A DNA stretch of 64,000 bases from Dryomyza anilis (lineage: Eukaryota; Arthropoda; Insecta; Diptera; Dryomyzidae): NCBI GenBank assembly GCA_951804985.1, contig OX638131.1, positions 35,929,544 through 35,993,543 on the forward strand, in the 5' to 3' direction. A model generated the notes under the pieces. It saw only the letters and a list, made by a program, of their open reading frames with translations. It did not search any database and was not told where the DNA came from. Shown here one piece after another: positions 43,744 to 55,156 of this stretch. Within the stretch, counting starts at the first letter, position 1; every line of letters starts with the position of its first letter. Both the position numbers and the translations under genes were made by a program.

Positions 43744-45640
43744 TCTATATATATAACTATTTGTCCGTCTGTCTGTCTGTCCAGGGGGACTGACAGACGA
43801 GCGTGGCGCCTCCCATACAACCTAAACTTTCAAAAATACATAACTCGGCGCATACTCAAGCTAAGACGATGACACAAAAACTCAAATACAAAAAAAAAAT
43901 ACAAAAGCAAAAACACACAAAATCAGTAAAAATCAAAAACAAAAGCGGCGACCAAAGCAATCATACAAAAATAATAGCGAAATAAAAACAGATGGAAAAA
44001 CAAAAGCAAATACAAAGGACACAAGAAACACAAAAGCAAACACAAAAAGAAAATAAAGCAAACACAAAGGTACAAAAAAATAAGGAAATTAAAAACATAA
44101 AACAAAAGCAAAAACAAAAACAGAAGAAAAACACAAAAACAAAATAAAAAACATAAAACAAATTTAAAATCACAAAACAAAAGCAAACACAAAAAACCAG
44201 AAAAAAAAACAATAGAAAAAATACAAAAATAAAAGCAAAGACTCAAAACAAAAGCAAAAATTCAATATAAAAAATATCAAAAATACAAAACCAAACACGC
44301 ACAAAAAAAAAAACTAAAAACACAAAAAACAAAACAAAACACAAATCTACAAAAAATTAAAGCAAAAAGAAAAAGTCAATTTTAAAAACAAAAGAAAAAA
44401 CAGAAGCAACTAAATAAAAAACCAGTTGGGAAGGTTAGATCACATGGGAAATTTTAAATTTGTTGTTAATATGATAGTTCGGATTATCAAAATTATATTC
44501 GGTCTAAGCCGACTATAAATACTCTACACAAATGTGTGGTTACCATTCAAAGTGGTATATTGGTCACCAGGGTATGAATCCTGAAAATTATTACAAACTT
44601 TGAATCGCTGAAGAATTTCCATTCATTTGATACCCATACTTACAAAAGGGTAGGTGTACCGAATTTCGATTTTTTTTTGAACCACAAGTCGTATCGGCGG
44701 AAAACATTATTTTAATGTATTTGAACATGATTTCAATATATATTTGACCAAAAAATTTTACCTAAATACGCATAAAGTAAAATTGATCTGTAGATGTAAA
44801 TTTAATATGAGATATTTTTTAATATAAATGGTCAGATCACAGGTCACAATGGACCGATCTGGCACATACAGCGTAGGTATATAAGTAATCTAAAAATCAT
44901 TTAATCATTAAATCACTTATCTAACTCTTCAATTGTTTAAATAGTAGGGATTTAAACAGGCAGACAAACGGACAGACAGACAGACATACAGACGGACATA
45001 ACTTAATCGACTCAGGAGGTCATGCTGATCAAGAATATATATACTTTTCCATACCGGAGATGCTTCCTTCTGGGTGTTAGAAACGGCGTACCAAACTGAA
45101 TATACCCTTTCACTCTTAGTGTAGGGTATAAAAATGCAAACAAAAAAGTAAAAATCAAAATAATAGCAACAACAATAAAAAAAAATAAATGAAAAAACAA
45201 AAATTAGCAGCTATGCTTAATAAGATAAAAATTTTATCCTTGGATACAATAGAGTCGGTAGGATAACATAGGTTATATAGCAAACACAAAAGTAAAAACA
45301 AAAATAAAATAAAAGTTAGATATCAAAAACCAAAATCAAAAGAATTATAAAACAAAAGTAACACAAAAAATCAAATCCGAAAATAAAAGAAAAACAAAAA
45401 ATATTACAATGGAAAAAAGCAAAAACGCAGAAAAACAAAAGTAGTAGCATACAATATATGGAAACAACAACAAAAAATTAGAAGAAAAAGACAATAGTAA
45501 CAGCAAAACCGAAAGCGAAACCCTAAAATTTCAAAAAAAAAATACAAAAGCAAAACAGAAAATCAACAAAAAATTAAAAAAAAAAAAAACACATACAAGA
45601 AAAATATGAAATTTAAAATATTACAAACATGAAAAACTTA
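43744..45640 (+). mobile_element. Helitron-like element, plus orientation, with long A-rich tract
   Basis: It begins TCTATATATATAACTATTTG at 43744, preceded by A, then a GTCT-type microsatellite (43764-43785) and the conserved module in inverse orientation to copies 1 and 2 (GTGGCGCCTCCCATACAACC, about 43803). An A-rich, (AAAACAAAAGC)-like tract follows to about 44420 and again from 45135 to about 45640, which on the other strand corresponds to the pyrimidine tract of the complete element. Repeat 'P' (44421-45131) interrupts it. No CTAG end was located. ORFs such as 43923-44246 are low-complexity by-products. Confidence 0.55.
44421..45131 (+). repeat. Dispersed repeat 'P', copy 1
   Basis: It matches 51254-51936 through GGAAGGTTAGATCACATGGG / GGAAAGTTAGGTCACATGGG, ACAGACGGACATAACTTAAT / AGACGGACATGGCTAAACG, TGCTGATCAAGAATATATAT / TGCTCAAGAATATATATAC, then TTCCATACCGGA, AATATACCCT and the terminal TGTAGGGTATA. 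The CAGACAGACA-rich middle and GGGTATA end are typical of a widespread fly interspersed repeat, which I do not name. Non-coding. Confidence 0.65.
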
Positions 45641-46295
45641 ATACCGAAAGCGTAATCGAAACGAAGAAATATCAAAATCGAAACAAATATGCGTTTGGCT
45701 TCTATTCGTAGATTTTAATTTACATAAAAAATTTACAATTGCATAAATGACAAAAAAATAATAATCAGCATGACAATTTATTAACTTTAAAATATGATAA
45801 ATTTGTACTTATGATTAACGCATATAAATGATTCATCACAGCATGAAACCGCATTGTATAGATGACAATCCATCGATACTGCACCAAAGCCAGCATGACT
45901 TCCCGTAAATTGGCAAAATGATATGTACTAATTATACTTTGAAATACAAATTTTACTTGATTTGTAACGAAAATATCTACATTTACATTGTATTTATTTA
46001 TATTTTTTGAAATATGTATACGAATTACATTTATTTTAACTACATTATGTATTTAATTAGATTAAATAAAACACAATACAACAGTGATTGTGTTGACTAC
46101 AAATTGTACTTGTCATTACAAACTATTTATTCTCTCAAAATACTGTCTCTACAGTATGTAGAAAACGTATTTCTAAGATATTTTGTAGTAAAATCAAAAC
46201 AAATACACTAATGCAGTATATTTTACTACATTATTTTTTTATTATTATTCGATTTATTGTAGTCAAACAGTGTATAAAGTCTTTTGCAGACTACT
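45641..46295. other. AT-rich spacer, nothing recognised
   Basis: The ORF at 46014-46211 is AT-driven and has no domain. No other feature seen. Confidence 0.4.
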
Positions 46296-46297
46296 TA

Positions 46298-47573
46298 AGG
46301 ACTGCGTCGAATAAAATTGTCCGTTACATAACTTCCCATAATGTGCTATTGCAAGATTCAAATTAAAAAAAATTTATCATAGTAGCTCTGAATTAAATGG
46401 CAGAAAATAATTTGTGTCAGTTATAGTCAATACCAAATTTATTTAACGCGAAAATGGCAAACGAAGTGGAAGTGCGAGAAAATATAATTAAAATATTTCA
46501 AAAACAACCTAGTTGGTCTTTTAAAAAAATTGCCAAGGAGGTAGGGGCTAACCCTAAGACAATTTCTCGCGTTATCAACCGCTTTAAGGAAGACCTGAGT
46601 ATTGATCGGAAGAAAGGTTTTGGTAAAAAAAGGCCCACATGATCGTGAAAAGTCGAAGAAGCTTGTGAATATTTTAAAGAAAGATCCAAGCATATCCGGA
46701 AGGAAATTGGCGAGAAAGGCGGATTGCTCAGAATCTTTCGTGCGCAGGACTAAGAACGAAGCTGGGCTGAAGACGTACAAGGTCCAAAAAGTTCCGGATA
46801 GAAATGCCGTCAAGAATGAAACCGCAAAACAACGAGCTAAAAAGCTGAACCAAGATTTTTTTTTAAAATTCGATTGCTGCATAATGGACGACGAAACTTA
46901 TGTTTTAGCGGACTTTTCTCAGCTACCTGGCCAGGAATTTTATACAGCCGATTCTCGAGGAAATGTCGCTGAAAAATTCAAATCAAAAAAAATTACAAAA
47001 TTCCCAAAGAAATTCCTTGTTTGGCAGGCAATTTGCAGTTGTGGAAAAAGGAGCAGCTCATTCGTGACATCAGGTACAATTAATAGCGAAATATATGTGA
47101 AGGAATGCTTGCAAAAGAGATTGCTTCCATTTTTACGCCAACATGAAGTGTCCACATTTTTTGGTCTGACCTCGCTTCATGTCACTACAGCAAAACGGCC
47201 TTACAGTGGATCCAACAAAATGCAGCGATGTTGGTGCCTAGAGAAGCCAATCCACCAAACTGTTCAGAACTCAGGCCGATTGAGAGATACTGGGCTTTAG
47301 TAAAAAGGGATATGAAGACAACAAAAAAAGTGGCCAAACCTTTAAGACTAAAAGAAAGTGGTCTTCAGAAGCTGTGAGGGTGTCGGACACTACCATTATA
47401 ACATTAATGGAAGGGGTTCCGGAAAAATTAAAACTTTTTATTAAAAAATATTAATTTTTTATATATTTTTTTAAATCTAAAAATAATTTGCAAAATAAAA
47501 TATTTTATTCTATAAAAATTCGATTACTAGATTTTTCATTTTTGTAGCGGACAATTTTATTCGATGCAGTCCT
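46298..47573 (+). mobile_element. Tc1-like DNA transposon, copy 2 (1276 bp)
   Basis: Left end AGGACTGCGTCGAATAAAAT, right end its reverse complement with one change (GCATCG for GCGTCG). The inverted match continues through TGTCCG. TA flanks are at 46296-46297 and 47574-47575. It is nearly identical in layout to 25703-26996 but in the opposite orientation and without the palindromic insertion. Confidence 0.9.
46454..47454 (+). pseudogene. Broken Tc1-like transposase, copy 2
   Basis: The start is at 46454 (MANEVEVREN). The helix-turn-helix SWSFKKIAKEVGANPKTISR is intact in frame 1 (residues about 19-38). An A7 run at about 46625-46631 shifts the frame by +1 relative to an open A6 version. The next frame carries the second DNA-binding part (KKDPSISGRKLARKADCSE), then the first catalytic Asp in CIMDDETYV, PGQEFY and KFPKKFLVWQ. 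Loss of one base near 47157 (ACATTTTTTGG against ACATATTTTTGG) shifts frame again, just before the second Asp (SDLASCHYSK). NCSELRPIERYWALVKRD follows, then a third shift near 47340. The end EGVPEKLKLFIKKY-stop is at 47454. It is inactive, but less damaged than copy 1. Confidence 0.88.
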
Positions 47574-47575
47574 TA

Positions 47576-47689
47576 TATTCTAACTATAGATTTGATTGTC
47601 ATGTAAAATAAAAATGTAAAAAATGTACCTAATTATTATGAGATGCGATAAGTCTAGTAAAATTTTAATTAAATATATTTCTAGAGGTA
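47576..47689. other. Short spacer
   Basis: AT-rich sequence between the Tc1-like element and the RT relic; possibly further decayed RT sequence. Confidence 0.3.
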
Positions 47690-48062
47690 GAACTAAAAAT
47701 ACCGAAAAAGTTTTACAGTGTATTCGATTCCCTAATACAGCGAGTAAGAGGTTCGTTAAGACCGTATCAGGCGCGATGATATGCTTTTCGAAAGTGAAAT
47801 CGACAGTGGAGGTTACGAGAGGTTGTATACAAATTTGGGATGTTGCGGAGCTCCGAATTTGTTTTGAGAAAATCTAGATGGAGATCTACCATGATTCCTA
47901 AATCCTTTACTGATGATACGTCTGCTAGAACAGTATTAGAAATGAAAAAGTTTCTTATAATAGAAGAGGTCATTCTGGAAAATGTTACGCATTGGTATTT
48001 AGAGATATTGAGTGGTATATTATTTGCTTCACACCAAGTTTCAATCGAGTTAAAATCAGTCT
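47690..48062 (-). pseudogene. Second non-LTR reverse transcriptase relic
   Basis: Minus-strand translation from 48062 gives DFNSIETWCEANNIPLNISK, QCVTFSR, then SVKDLGIMVD (about 47935-47906), the typical region after the RT catalytic motif in Jockey/CR1-like LINEs (WC..N...LN..K....TF.R...S.KDLG...D). After HLDF the match is broken by about 90 extra bases before FTFEKHI-like codons near 47800 in another frame. The catalytic motif itself is not included. It is a truncated, dead fragment. Confidence 0.65.
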
Positions 48063-48272
48063 GAAGGTTGCTAGTTTCCTGATCTCGATATATATAAAGT
48101 TATGTGTATAAATATAGTATGGTCTCCTATGAATTATTTTTGATCACATTGTGGTTTAAGAATAACAAAGAATTTTTATTATTGAAATATATTGGAAAAT
48201 TCTGATTAAAATTACATTTAATTCTTCCATATTTTTATCACTTAAAAAAAAAAATCTTCACTTTTGTAGGCT
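48063..48272. other. Spacer, nothing recognised
   Basis: AT-rich sequence between the RT relic and SINE copy 6. Confidence 0.4.
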
Positions 48273-48609
48273 AGTCTTGAATGATATAATAATAATAGTT
48301 TGGCGCTACAGTCCTGTATAGAACTTCGGCCGAGCTCTCTCACCATTTTAAGCTGTGCGTGTTATAATTGTACTCAAAGTGGTGGGACCTACAGTTTATT
48401 GCCGAATCCGAACGGCGGGTGAGAGCTTTTCATAGGCAATGGTTTTACTCTCGTAGGTTTGCCATTTACTGACGAGAGGTAGCGCGTTATAGAAAAATGT
48501 TTCTATGAAAAGATGTTGTTAGCCCCAGTCCAGGCTTGAACCGGGGACATTTCGGCTCGCAGTCCAACGCACTAACCACTGAGCTACCGCGGCTACAGTC
48601 TTGAATGAT
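48273..48609 (-). mobile_element. tRNA-derived SINE copy 6 with perfect 13-bp TSD
   Basis: The body is 48286-48596 in reverse orientation. AGTCTTGAATGAT is at 48273-48285 and 48597-48609. The tRNA-like head (right side) and ATT tail (left side) are intact; box B region reads TTGAACCGG on the plus strand. Confidence 0.92.
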
Positions 48610-48800
48610 GCTGTGTAATATAATAGTAGTGCTCCCGAAGATGTACCAAAATCGAAATTTTTTTATAAAGTTACTGAATTTAAAGCTTGTATTTCTATTA
48701 GTGAGATTATTTGGAATCATATTCAAAAATATTTGAAATATTTTGTGTTTATTTCATTGTTCTGACGTTGTTCTACACCAGTTACAAATGTAATTCAGAA
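48610..48800. other. Spacer, nothing recognised
   Basis: Short AT-rich stretch between SINE copy 6 and the 21-bp tandem repeat. Confidence 0.4.
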
Positions 48801-48802
48801 AA

Positions 48803-49050
48803 GATCAATTGAAATTCAGAAATTCCATTTGAAAATTAAAGGACATTAATTGAAGTCAGAAATTCCATTAGAAATTCAAAAGACATCAATTGAAATTCAG
48901 AAATTTTCCTTTTATATTCATAAATTTCCATTTGAAATTCAGAAATGTTCATTTGAAATTCCGAAATTTCCATTTGAAATTCTGAAATTTTCATTTGAAA
49001 TTCAGAAGTTTTCATTTGAAATTCAGAAGTTTTCATTTGAAACTCAACAC
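48803..49050. repeat. ~21-bp tandem repeat (GAAATTCAGAAGTTTTCATTT)
   Basis: About eleven imperfect units; the three rightmost (48975-49040) are nearly identical and the left ones are decayed. The ORFs at 48836-49069 minus (repeating SEFQMKT) and 48850-49077 plus exist only because 21 is a multiple of three. Confidence 0.85.
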
Positions 49051-49907
49051 ATTTCATGTTCTGCGTCACATAGCTGAATTTTTCACAATTCTAATGAAGT
49101 ATTTAATTATTTACGATTTATTGTATTCATTTTATAAATCTTCTAGATAATTGAGTTTAAATGAATTTGTTATTTGTTATATTAAGTTTATAAATGTCAA
49201 CCATCGTAAGTCTGTCCAAACCATGTCCTTGAAATTCTGCCATTTGACCGTCTGACACATGTTTGAAAACGTCTTCCAAACAAAAAAAAAAGTCCACCAT
49301 GCATCTCAAACCTTTCGGTTACCCAACTAAATACTCTATAAATTAAGCAAATACTTTGGGATATCGTTGCGTCTATGGCTCTGGTATCACCAGACTCGAC
49401 TCAGGTTTTGCTTACTGCATTTGGAATGGACATAATTAAGGGTATAAATTTCATTAAATGGTGTGAAAAACTGTTGCCGGCATTTTGCACATAATTAATG
49501 GGCGCCGTGTGCTACAGTGTATTTTGCACACGTAGTCAGTAACTTCGTGTCGTGTTTCCCCTAAGCACCTTAGAATTACTTTCTTACGCAAAAGGGTGTC
49601 GAGTTGCAGCGCACTCCGGTTGCTATTAAAAATGAAACATTAATCCACAGAGTAGCAATAAACACTTAATTTATTTGTTGCTAAAAATGTTACTTTATGG
49701 TTTTCTTGTTAAATTACGGCACAGCAAAATAGGCATATAATAGAATTTCGAATTTGATAACTTATAATTTTTTAATTTGTTTTAAATTTAATTTTTCATG
49801 TCTATAAATTTTTTTAATGTGTAATACAATTTGTAAAAGACAGATTGTGCCGATCAAAGCTAATCGAGTTATGTATACAATTAATCTAACTTCTCAGTAT
49901 CATTGAT
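49051..49907. other. Spacer, no gene recognised
   Basis: A moderately less AT-rich part at 49200-49640 has no recognisable coding or structural signal. Confidence 0.35.
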
Positions 49908-50398
49908 CTACACAGAAAAAAATTCATACTATTTATGAATTTGTTCATAAATTTTATGAATTTTTCATTACGTCTCAGCCAATGACTAAATTCATCTAAT
50001 TTATGAATCGTTCATAATACCGTAATGAAAAAGTTCATAATATTGATGAACGCATTCATAATATTTATGTACAAATACATGACATTTATGAACTTTTAAA
50101 CTATTTAAAAGAATAATATTGACTGGTTTTTTATTTTTCAGTCACGCTGATACTAGCGAATGTATTGCACATACGTGCTGCGCTGCTTTATCTCAAAAAA
50201 ATGAATATGAAAACCACAATGAACGCAATTCATAACAATTATGAACGCGTTTATTATATCAGTTTCTATAAAATTATGGGATTCATGTATACGAATAGTT
50301 CATAAATAGAATGATTTTTGCATATTTATTATGAACTGTATCTGAATTATGAGCGAATTATTGAATTGAATTATTTATGAAACAATTTTTTTGTGTAG
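49908..50398. mobile_element. TTCATAA-rich foldback/MITE
   Basis: Ends CTACACAGAAAAAAATTCAT (49908) and, inverted, ATGAAACAATTTTTTTGTGTAG-type sequence ending at 50398. The interior has many TTCATAA/TTATGAA words in both orientations. A fragment with the same words and a CAGGAAAAACAAGTTCATAC-type end is at about 53288-53396. No ORF of interest. Confidence 0.65.
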
Positions 50399-50419
50399 CT
50401 CTTCATTGAAAATTAGACG

Positions 50420-50522
50420 CACATACGGAAATCGCTAAATCGATCAGGAATTGAGTCTTTTTAAGTATTACAAACGGCTAACCAAATTCAATATACCCTT
50501 TTAGCTTTAGTGTACGGCATGA
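50420..50522 (+). repeat. Dispersed repeat 'P', 3'-end fragment
   Basis: AAATCGCTAAATCGATCAGG, ACAAACGGCTAACCAAATTC, AATATACCCTTTTAGC and TTTAGTGTACGGCAT correspond to the last ~100 bp of repeat P at 45000-45131. Confidence 0.55.
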
Positions 50523-51253
50523 ACAGTTGAACGATACTGGTGTCCCGAAGGCTTTTCTTTTCGATATTAGTCAACTTTTTTAGTTGTTTTGGTTTCTAGT
50601 GAAACTTTTCCTTTCTTTATGCGAATTTTATTTACAATAAGTGTTCAAGAAAATCTGTCAATTCTTAATTAACTGTAATAGACAGTAAAATTATTGACAT
50701 AGTTATTGCGAATTGTTTTCATTATCATCATGTTTCTTGATGCCCTTTTTTAATTTAAAGGTTAATAAAAGTTTTAATTTTAAAAACATTTCCAACCGAA
50801 AGATATTGGAATAATACATTTTAGAACATTTTTATTCTCTTAATCCTACAATGGGCAACTTGAAATTGCCAGACCATATTTTACTTTTTTCATGTCAAAA
50901 CAAGAGTTGCGTCTTTTTCTGAATTTTGAATATTTCGGGAATATTTATATGAGTTATTGATGTACAACTGCGAAACAAAAATACTTGATCTGGCTGGAGC
51001 AGAAAAATGAATGAAAAAACGAAAATAGAGAGAGAAATAATTTATTTCCGTAGAACAATATAAATCTTTACCTTTTATGCATGAGCTAAAATAATTTTGT
51101 GGAAGGACACGGGAGAGCAACTTGGGCCACCTGGTAGTAATTTGAATTTGATGTCCAATATCTTGTTTACACGACTAAACAAAAAATTGAAAGTTCTTGA
51201 ATTATATAACTTAGGAATATAGAGTCCATTTTTCCATTTTCGAGCTTAGTAAA
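50523..51253. other. Spacer, nothing recognised
   Basis: The ORF at 50890-51120 minus has no domain. AT-rich non-coding DNA. Confidence 0.4.
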
Positions 51254-51936
51254 AAACGAGTTTGGAAAGTTAGGTCACATGGGGCGGATTTTTATAGTCG
51301 GTATGGAATACGCTACACTTTTGGTGTGGATATTAATGTGGGATATTTATTTGCATACCTTAATTTTAAAGTTTTTAATTATGCTGAACCTCCCCACTCT
51401 CAGAATATTATTCATATATCAGAAATTTACGTCTTATATCCCCATAAATTAAAAATTTTTATAAAAGTATAAACACGGGAAATAATGAAGTGGGCGGATC
51501 ACGCCCATTTTTGGACAACATATTTATAGGTGAATTCTAACAATATCTTTTAAACTTTATAACTATACCTTGAATACTTTTCGAGTTATTAGTTCCGAAA
51601 GAGTTATATAAAAGTGACTTGTGTGGGAGGTGGGCGTGTCCGTTGACCGATTTGGCTCATTTTCAAACTCAATTCCTACTTTTGGCTAAAATATATTGAG
51701 ACAAAACTTCATCGGATTCTGATCAGTATTTCTCAAGTTATTCTGTATTCGGACAGCAAGACAGCAAGACATCAAGACGGAAAGACAGATAGATAGACGG
51801 ACATGGCTAAACGGACTCGGGTAGGGATGCTGCTCAAGAATATATATACTGTTCCATACCGGACACGCCTCCTAAGGGGCGTTACAACATATGCACAAAG
51901 TTAATATACCCTGTACCTCATAGGTGTAGGGTATAC
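51254..51936 (+). repeat. Dispersed repeat 'P', copy 2
   Basis: See 44421-45131 for the shared blocks. This copy has a GCAAGACAGCAAGACATCAA-type middle in place of pure CAGA repeats, and ends TGTAGGGTATA at about 51924-51934. It also has conserved stretches GGTGGGCGTGTCCGTTGACC (about 51630) and AAACTTCATCGGATTCTGAT (about 51704). Confidence 0.65.
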
Positions 51937-52159
51937 AAATTAAGGTAACTAATATTAATTTATCTACAATCCCTGGTTTCAAATATTAATTTTGAAATAG
52001 TGAAATAATTAGGTTCAGTATAAGTTAAAGGTTCCAATCTCGAAGCATTTTGACAACCCGGGACTTACAGTATTGGAAAAATAATCTCGGAATTCCTGGA
52101 TTACTCCCGAATTATTTAAATTTGTATGACAGGTAACAAAAAAAGTTAAGTGTATACAT
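51937..52159. other. Spacer, nothing recognised
   Basis: AT-rich stretch between repeat P and the small MITE. Confidence 0.4.
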
Positions 52160-52429
52160 TAGGGCGGATTGGAATTTATTCTCATGATTGTAGTAGATAT
52201 TAAATTTATATATAAATATAGCTGCTAGAGTTTTTAACTTGATATGCAATGTGCTCGCGCATTGCATATCAAGTTAAAAAAATCAATTATAAATCCATAT
52301 TTTTACCATCTAAATAAAGTTGTGATGTGCGTACCAAATTTTGTGTGGTATTCTCTGACAGCATTATGTACCTTTTAGGTTCTATTACAAATTGATATAA
52401 AAATAAAAGTTTAGTTTTTATCCGCCCTA
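52160..52429. mobile_element. Small TA-flanked MITE (GGGCGGAT termini) with central palindrome
   Basis: The element 52162-52427 starts GGGCGGATTGG and ends TTATCCGCCC, with TA on both sides (52160-52161, 52428-52429). Its 266 bp include the perfect 21-bp-arm palindrome at 52231-52280. No coding capacity. SINE copy 7 begins only a few bases beyond its right end. Confidence 0.6.
52231..52280. repeat. Perfect palindrome, 21-bp arms and 8-nt loop
   Basis: Arms 52231-52251 and 52260-52280 are exact reverse complements (core CTTGATATGCAATG) around TGCTCGCG. Such perfect arms in an otherwise decayed element suggest a recent origin. Confidence 0.9.
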
Positions 52430-52432
52430 TTT

Positions 52433-52745
52433 GTAGCCGCGGTAGCTCAGTGGTTAGTGCGTTGGACTGCGTGCCGAAAGGTCCCCGGTTCAAGACTGGA
52501 CTGGGGCTAACAACATCTTTTCATAGAAACATTTACTATACCGCGCTACCTCTCGTCAGTAAATGGCAAACCTACGAGAGTAAAACCATTGCCTATGAAA
52601 AAGCCCTCACCCGCCGTACGGATTCGGCAATAAACTGTAGGTTCCACCACTTTGAGTACAAATATAACACGCACAGCTCAAAATGGTGAGAGAGCTCGGC
52701 CGAAGTTCTATACAGGACTGTAGCGCCAAACTATTATTATTATTT
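52433..52745 (+). mobile_element. tRNA-derived SINE copy 7
   Basis: GTAGCCGCGGTAGCTCAGTG head, box B-like GGTTCAAGACT (one change), common body ending TAGCGCCAAAC and ATT tail. Candidate TSD TATTT at 52428-52432 and 52741-52745 is too short to be sure. Confidence 0.87.
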
Positions 52746-53004
52746 TACACGGTAAAAAATGTTGAAATATTTTTAAAACCCTTCTTTGGATTACAGATAA
52801 TTTCTATACTTTTATGTCTAATTTTTAAGCTTAACAATAGTTTACACCCATTTTTAAACTTTCTCAGATTGAAATTTAATATATTTTTTATTAAGCATGG
52901 AATTGTATTAAAATTTAAACTCAAATAGTTTTTTTCCTGTTTATTTAATAACTTTAAACCATATAAGTTTAAAATTGAAACTCAAATAGTTTATTCCAGA
53001 GCTG
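52746..53004. other. Spacer, nothing recognised
   Basis: AT-rich; CTCAAATAGTTT-type sequence occurs twice (about 52920 and 52980), hinting at a small duplication. Confidence 0.35.
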
Positions 53005-53285
53005 TAAAAGTTGGATTACGATTACTTTTGATTACGATTAATAAAGAATTTTGATTACGCTTCTTAGTAGTTGTAATCAAAAATTTTGATTACGATTAAA
53101 AATAATCAAAAAGTAATTTGATTCTTAGTACATTTTTGATTCTTATCACGACTACTTTAAGATAATCAAAAACTAGTTATTTTTTGATTATTTGATAATC
53201 AAAATATAATCAATAAAAATAGAAATAATCAAAAAAGTAGTCGTATTACTTTTTTAATTATTTTCAAATAATCAAAAAAAAAAAA
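53005..53285. repeat. Degenerate GATTA/TAATCAAAA-rich tandem-like block
   Basis: TTTTGATTACGATTA and its complement TAATCAAAAAGTA recur many times in both orientations without a strict period. This resembles the interior of foldback elements. No clear ends. Confidence 0.6.
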
Positions 53286-53396
53286 CGATTCATAAATAGG
53301 ATGAATTTGGTCATTGGTTCAGGCGTAATGAAAAATTCATAAAATTGTTGAACAAATTCATAAATAGTATGAACTTGTTTTTCCTGTGTATATAAT
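53286..53396. repeat. Fragment of the TTCATAA-rich MITE
   Basis: GATTCATAAATAGGATGAAT, GTAATGAAAAATTCATAAA and ATTCATAAATAGTATGAACT, followed by a TTTTTCCTGTGTA end, match the ends of 49908-50398. Confidence 0.6.
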
Positions 53397-53839
53397 TTTA
53401 AAATGTAAACCATTCTTACTATATTTAGTTCAGGATCTTTGGTTCGAATCTCGGCCAGTGTAATTCTTTTTAATCTTTCTAATTTTTTTTATTTTTTCGG
53501 TTTTTTTTTGTAATTATTACTTAAGAATTATAAAAAATTTTATTCAAAAATTGATATATAATAATGCGATCAACATTTCTCATATTAAAAAGACTTCTAG
53601 CTATTGAAACTCATAACAAAAAAAAAAAATTAAAAAAAAAACAAATTAGGAACACGGCCGAGATTTGTACCTGCGATACTGAAATAAATTCGTTGTCGCC
53701 ATGTTAGTAACATTCACTCGAGTGCTCGCTTAATAATTCAAAAGGCCTTTTCGACGGATATATGTTTAAATAGCGCTAATAAATATAATAATAATAGATA
53801 TACGAATAGATATACGATATACTAATAGGTTTACGATAT
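53397..53839. other. Spacer with short ATATACGA repeats at the right end
   Basis: At 53795-53845 the words AGATATACGAATAGATATAC and GATATACTAATAGG repeat. The rest is AT-rich with nothing recognised. Confidence 0.4.
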
Positions 53840-54054
53840 ACGAATTCGAATTTCGGTAGTAAATTTTAATAATTTCGACTCGTTGTTGGCTCGTATATCT
53901 TTCCATCGTGAAATGGCAAACCTTACTGAAGAGAAATGTCGAAAGAGCTGCAAGAAATATGGCGTCGTTTGCTGTCCCTGTCGCTCTACTTTTGTAGCGT
54001 CCCTGTTGAAAAACCCTTGAAAAAAACTTTTGTAGCGCTCTTATTGAAAAACCC
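53840..54054 (-). mobile_element. Mariner-like element end, copy 2
   Basis: On the minus strand the element enters from 54054 with GGGTTTTTCAATAAGAGCGC and reads through CTACAAAAGTAGAGCGACAG to an ATG at 53906 that opens MERYTSQQRVEIIKIYYRNS. Homology ends near 53840, at about the same codon where copy 1 (10912-11241) folds back. The rest of the transposase and the other end are missing. Confidence 0.7.
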
Positions 54055-54905
54055 GTTAATAAATCACAGTAATGTTGGTTGCCGGTATGTAAGAGGATCT
54101 GAATGTAACGGACAAAACATATTTTGTTTAACTTTTTTTAATCTTTTAGGATTATTACAATTTATTCTTTTTTTGGTCGAGACATATATATAGAATCCAA
54201 AATAGTTTAAAAAATAAAAAATAATGTACACGGTAAAAAATAACCGTGTACATACAGCTTTGTAGAAAATACTAGCAACGGTATCTTTGCATGGCATCAA
54301 ACATTTATAATCAAGTCTATTAAAAACAATGAAAATATGGTAATGACTGCAAATTTAGACTTTAGCAGTTTTAATTTTATCTGCACATTATTTTGATTGG
54401 CAATCCCGGGATTTTATTTTGTGATTTTCGGTTCTAATATTCTCGGGTATCGGAATCCTGGGATTGTTCTACCAATATTTCTTTTTAATTCCATCCATCA
54501 ATGATCGATAAATGCTAACCTGCTAAGTGTTGATGACATTTTCATATAAACTACCACCACTTCATGCATGACGTGCCATTAAGGATGTCATGCACGTCAT
54601 TTATAGATACAGCTATCGAAGACATCAGGTGATTGTCATGGATATGAAAAAACTTTGACAATTTAGTGGGTTCTTTATGATTTGTCTTAGAAAGACATCT
54701 GTATTGAGAATGTATTAATAATTACCTTTATATACATAGTACGTTCCGGGAAAGCTCCGGCAAAACTTAGAATATTGTTATTTCGCACATATATTAGGAA
54801 TTTAAAAACACTTTTTAAAATTTTGTCTTTTTTGTCTGTTAAGAGTTATTTATATTTCAGCAACCGACCATTTGTACTAATATTAACAATTTAAACAATT
54901 TGTGA
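54055..54905. other. Spacer containing one hairpin; no gene recognised
   Basis: It includes a perfect inverted repeat at 54224-54253 with 11-bp arms (ATGTACACGGT) around an AT-rich 8-nt loop. The two ORFs crossing this region (53936-54193 plus, 54064-54300 minus) are not supported by any domain. Confidence 0.4.
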
Positions 54906-55030
54906 TTGTATGGGAGGTATCACGCCCACTTGTCTAATCAAGATGAAATTTTGTTAAGTGAATTATATAACAATAAAACGTTCACTGCAAATTTCATACA
55001 ATTCGATTGATCAGTTCTGGAGTAATCAGA
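54906..55030. repeat. Short module resembling the GGGAGG...CACGCCC repeats
   Basis: TGTATGGGAGGTATCACGCC (54908) and the following TTGTCTAATCAAGATG resemble the conserved module of the Helitron-like elements or of repeat P, but the match fades quickly. Confidence 0.35.
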
Positions 55031-55156
55031 ATTTGAAAATCGAATTTTAATATATGTGGTTCGTTTTAAATTAATAATATTTATTTTCACTTTTTTTAAT
55101 TTTTATTTGCTTTTAATTAATAATATTTATTTTATGATTTTAATTATTTAACAATT

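Noticed and set aside
48836..49069. Repetitive ORF (SEFQMKT units)
   Set aside because: By-product of a 21-bp tandem repeat.
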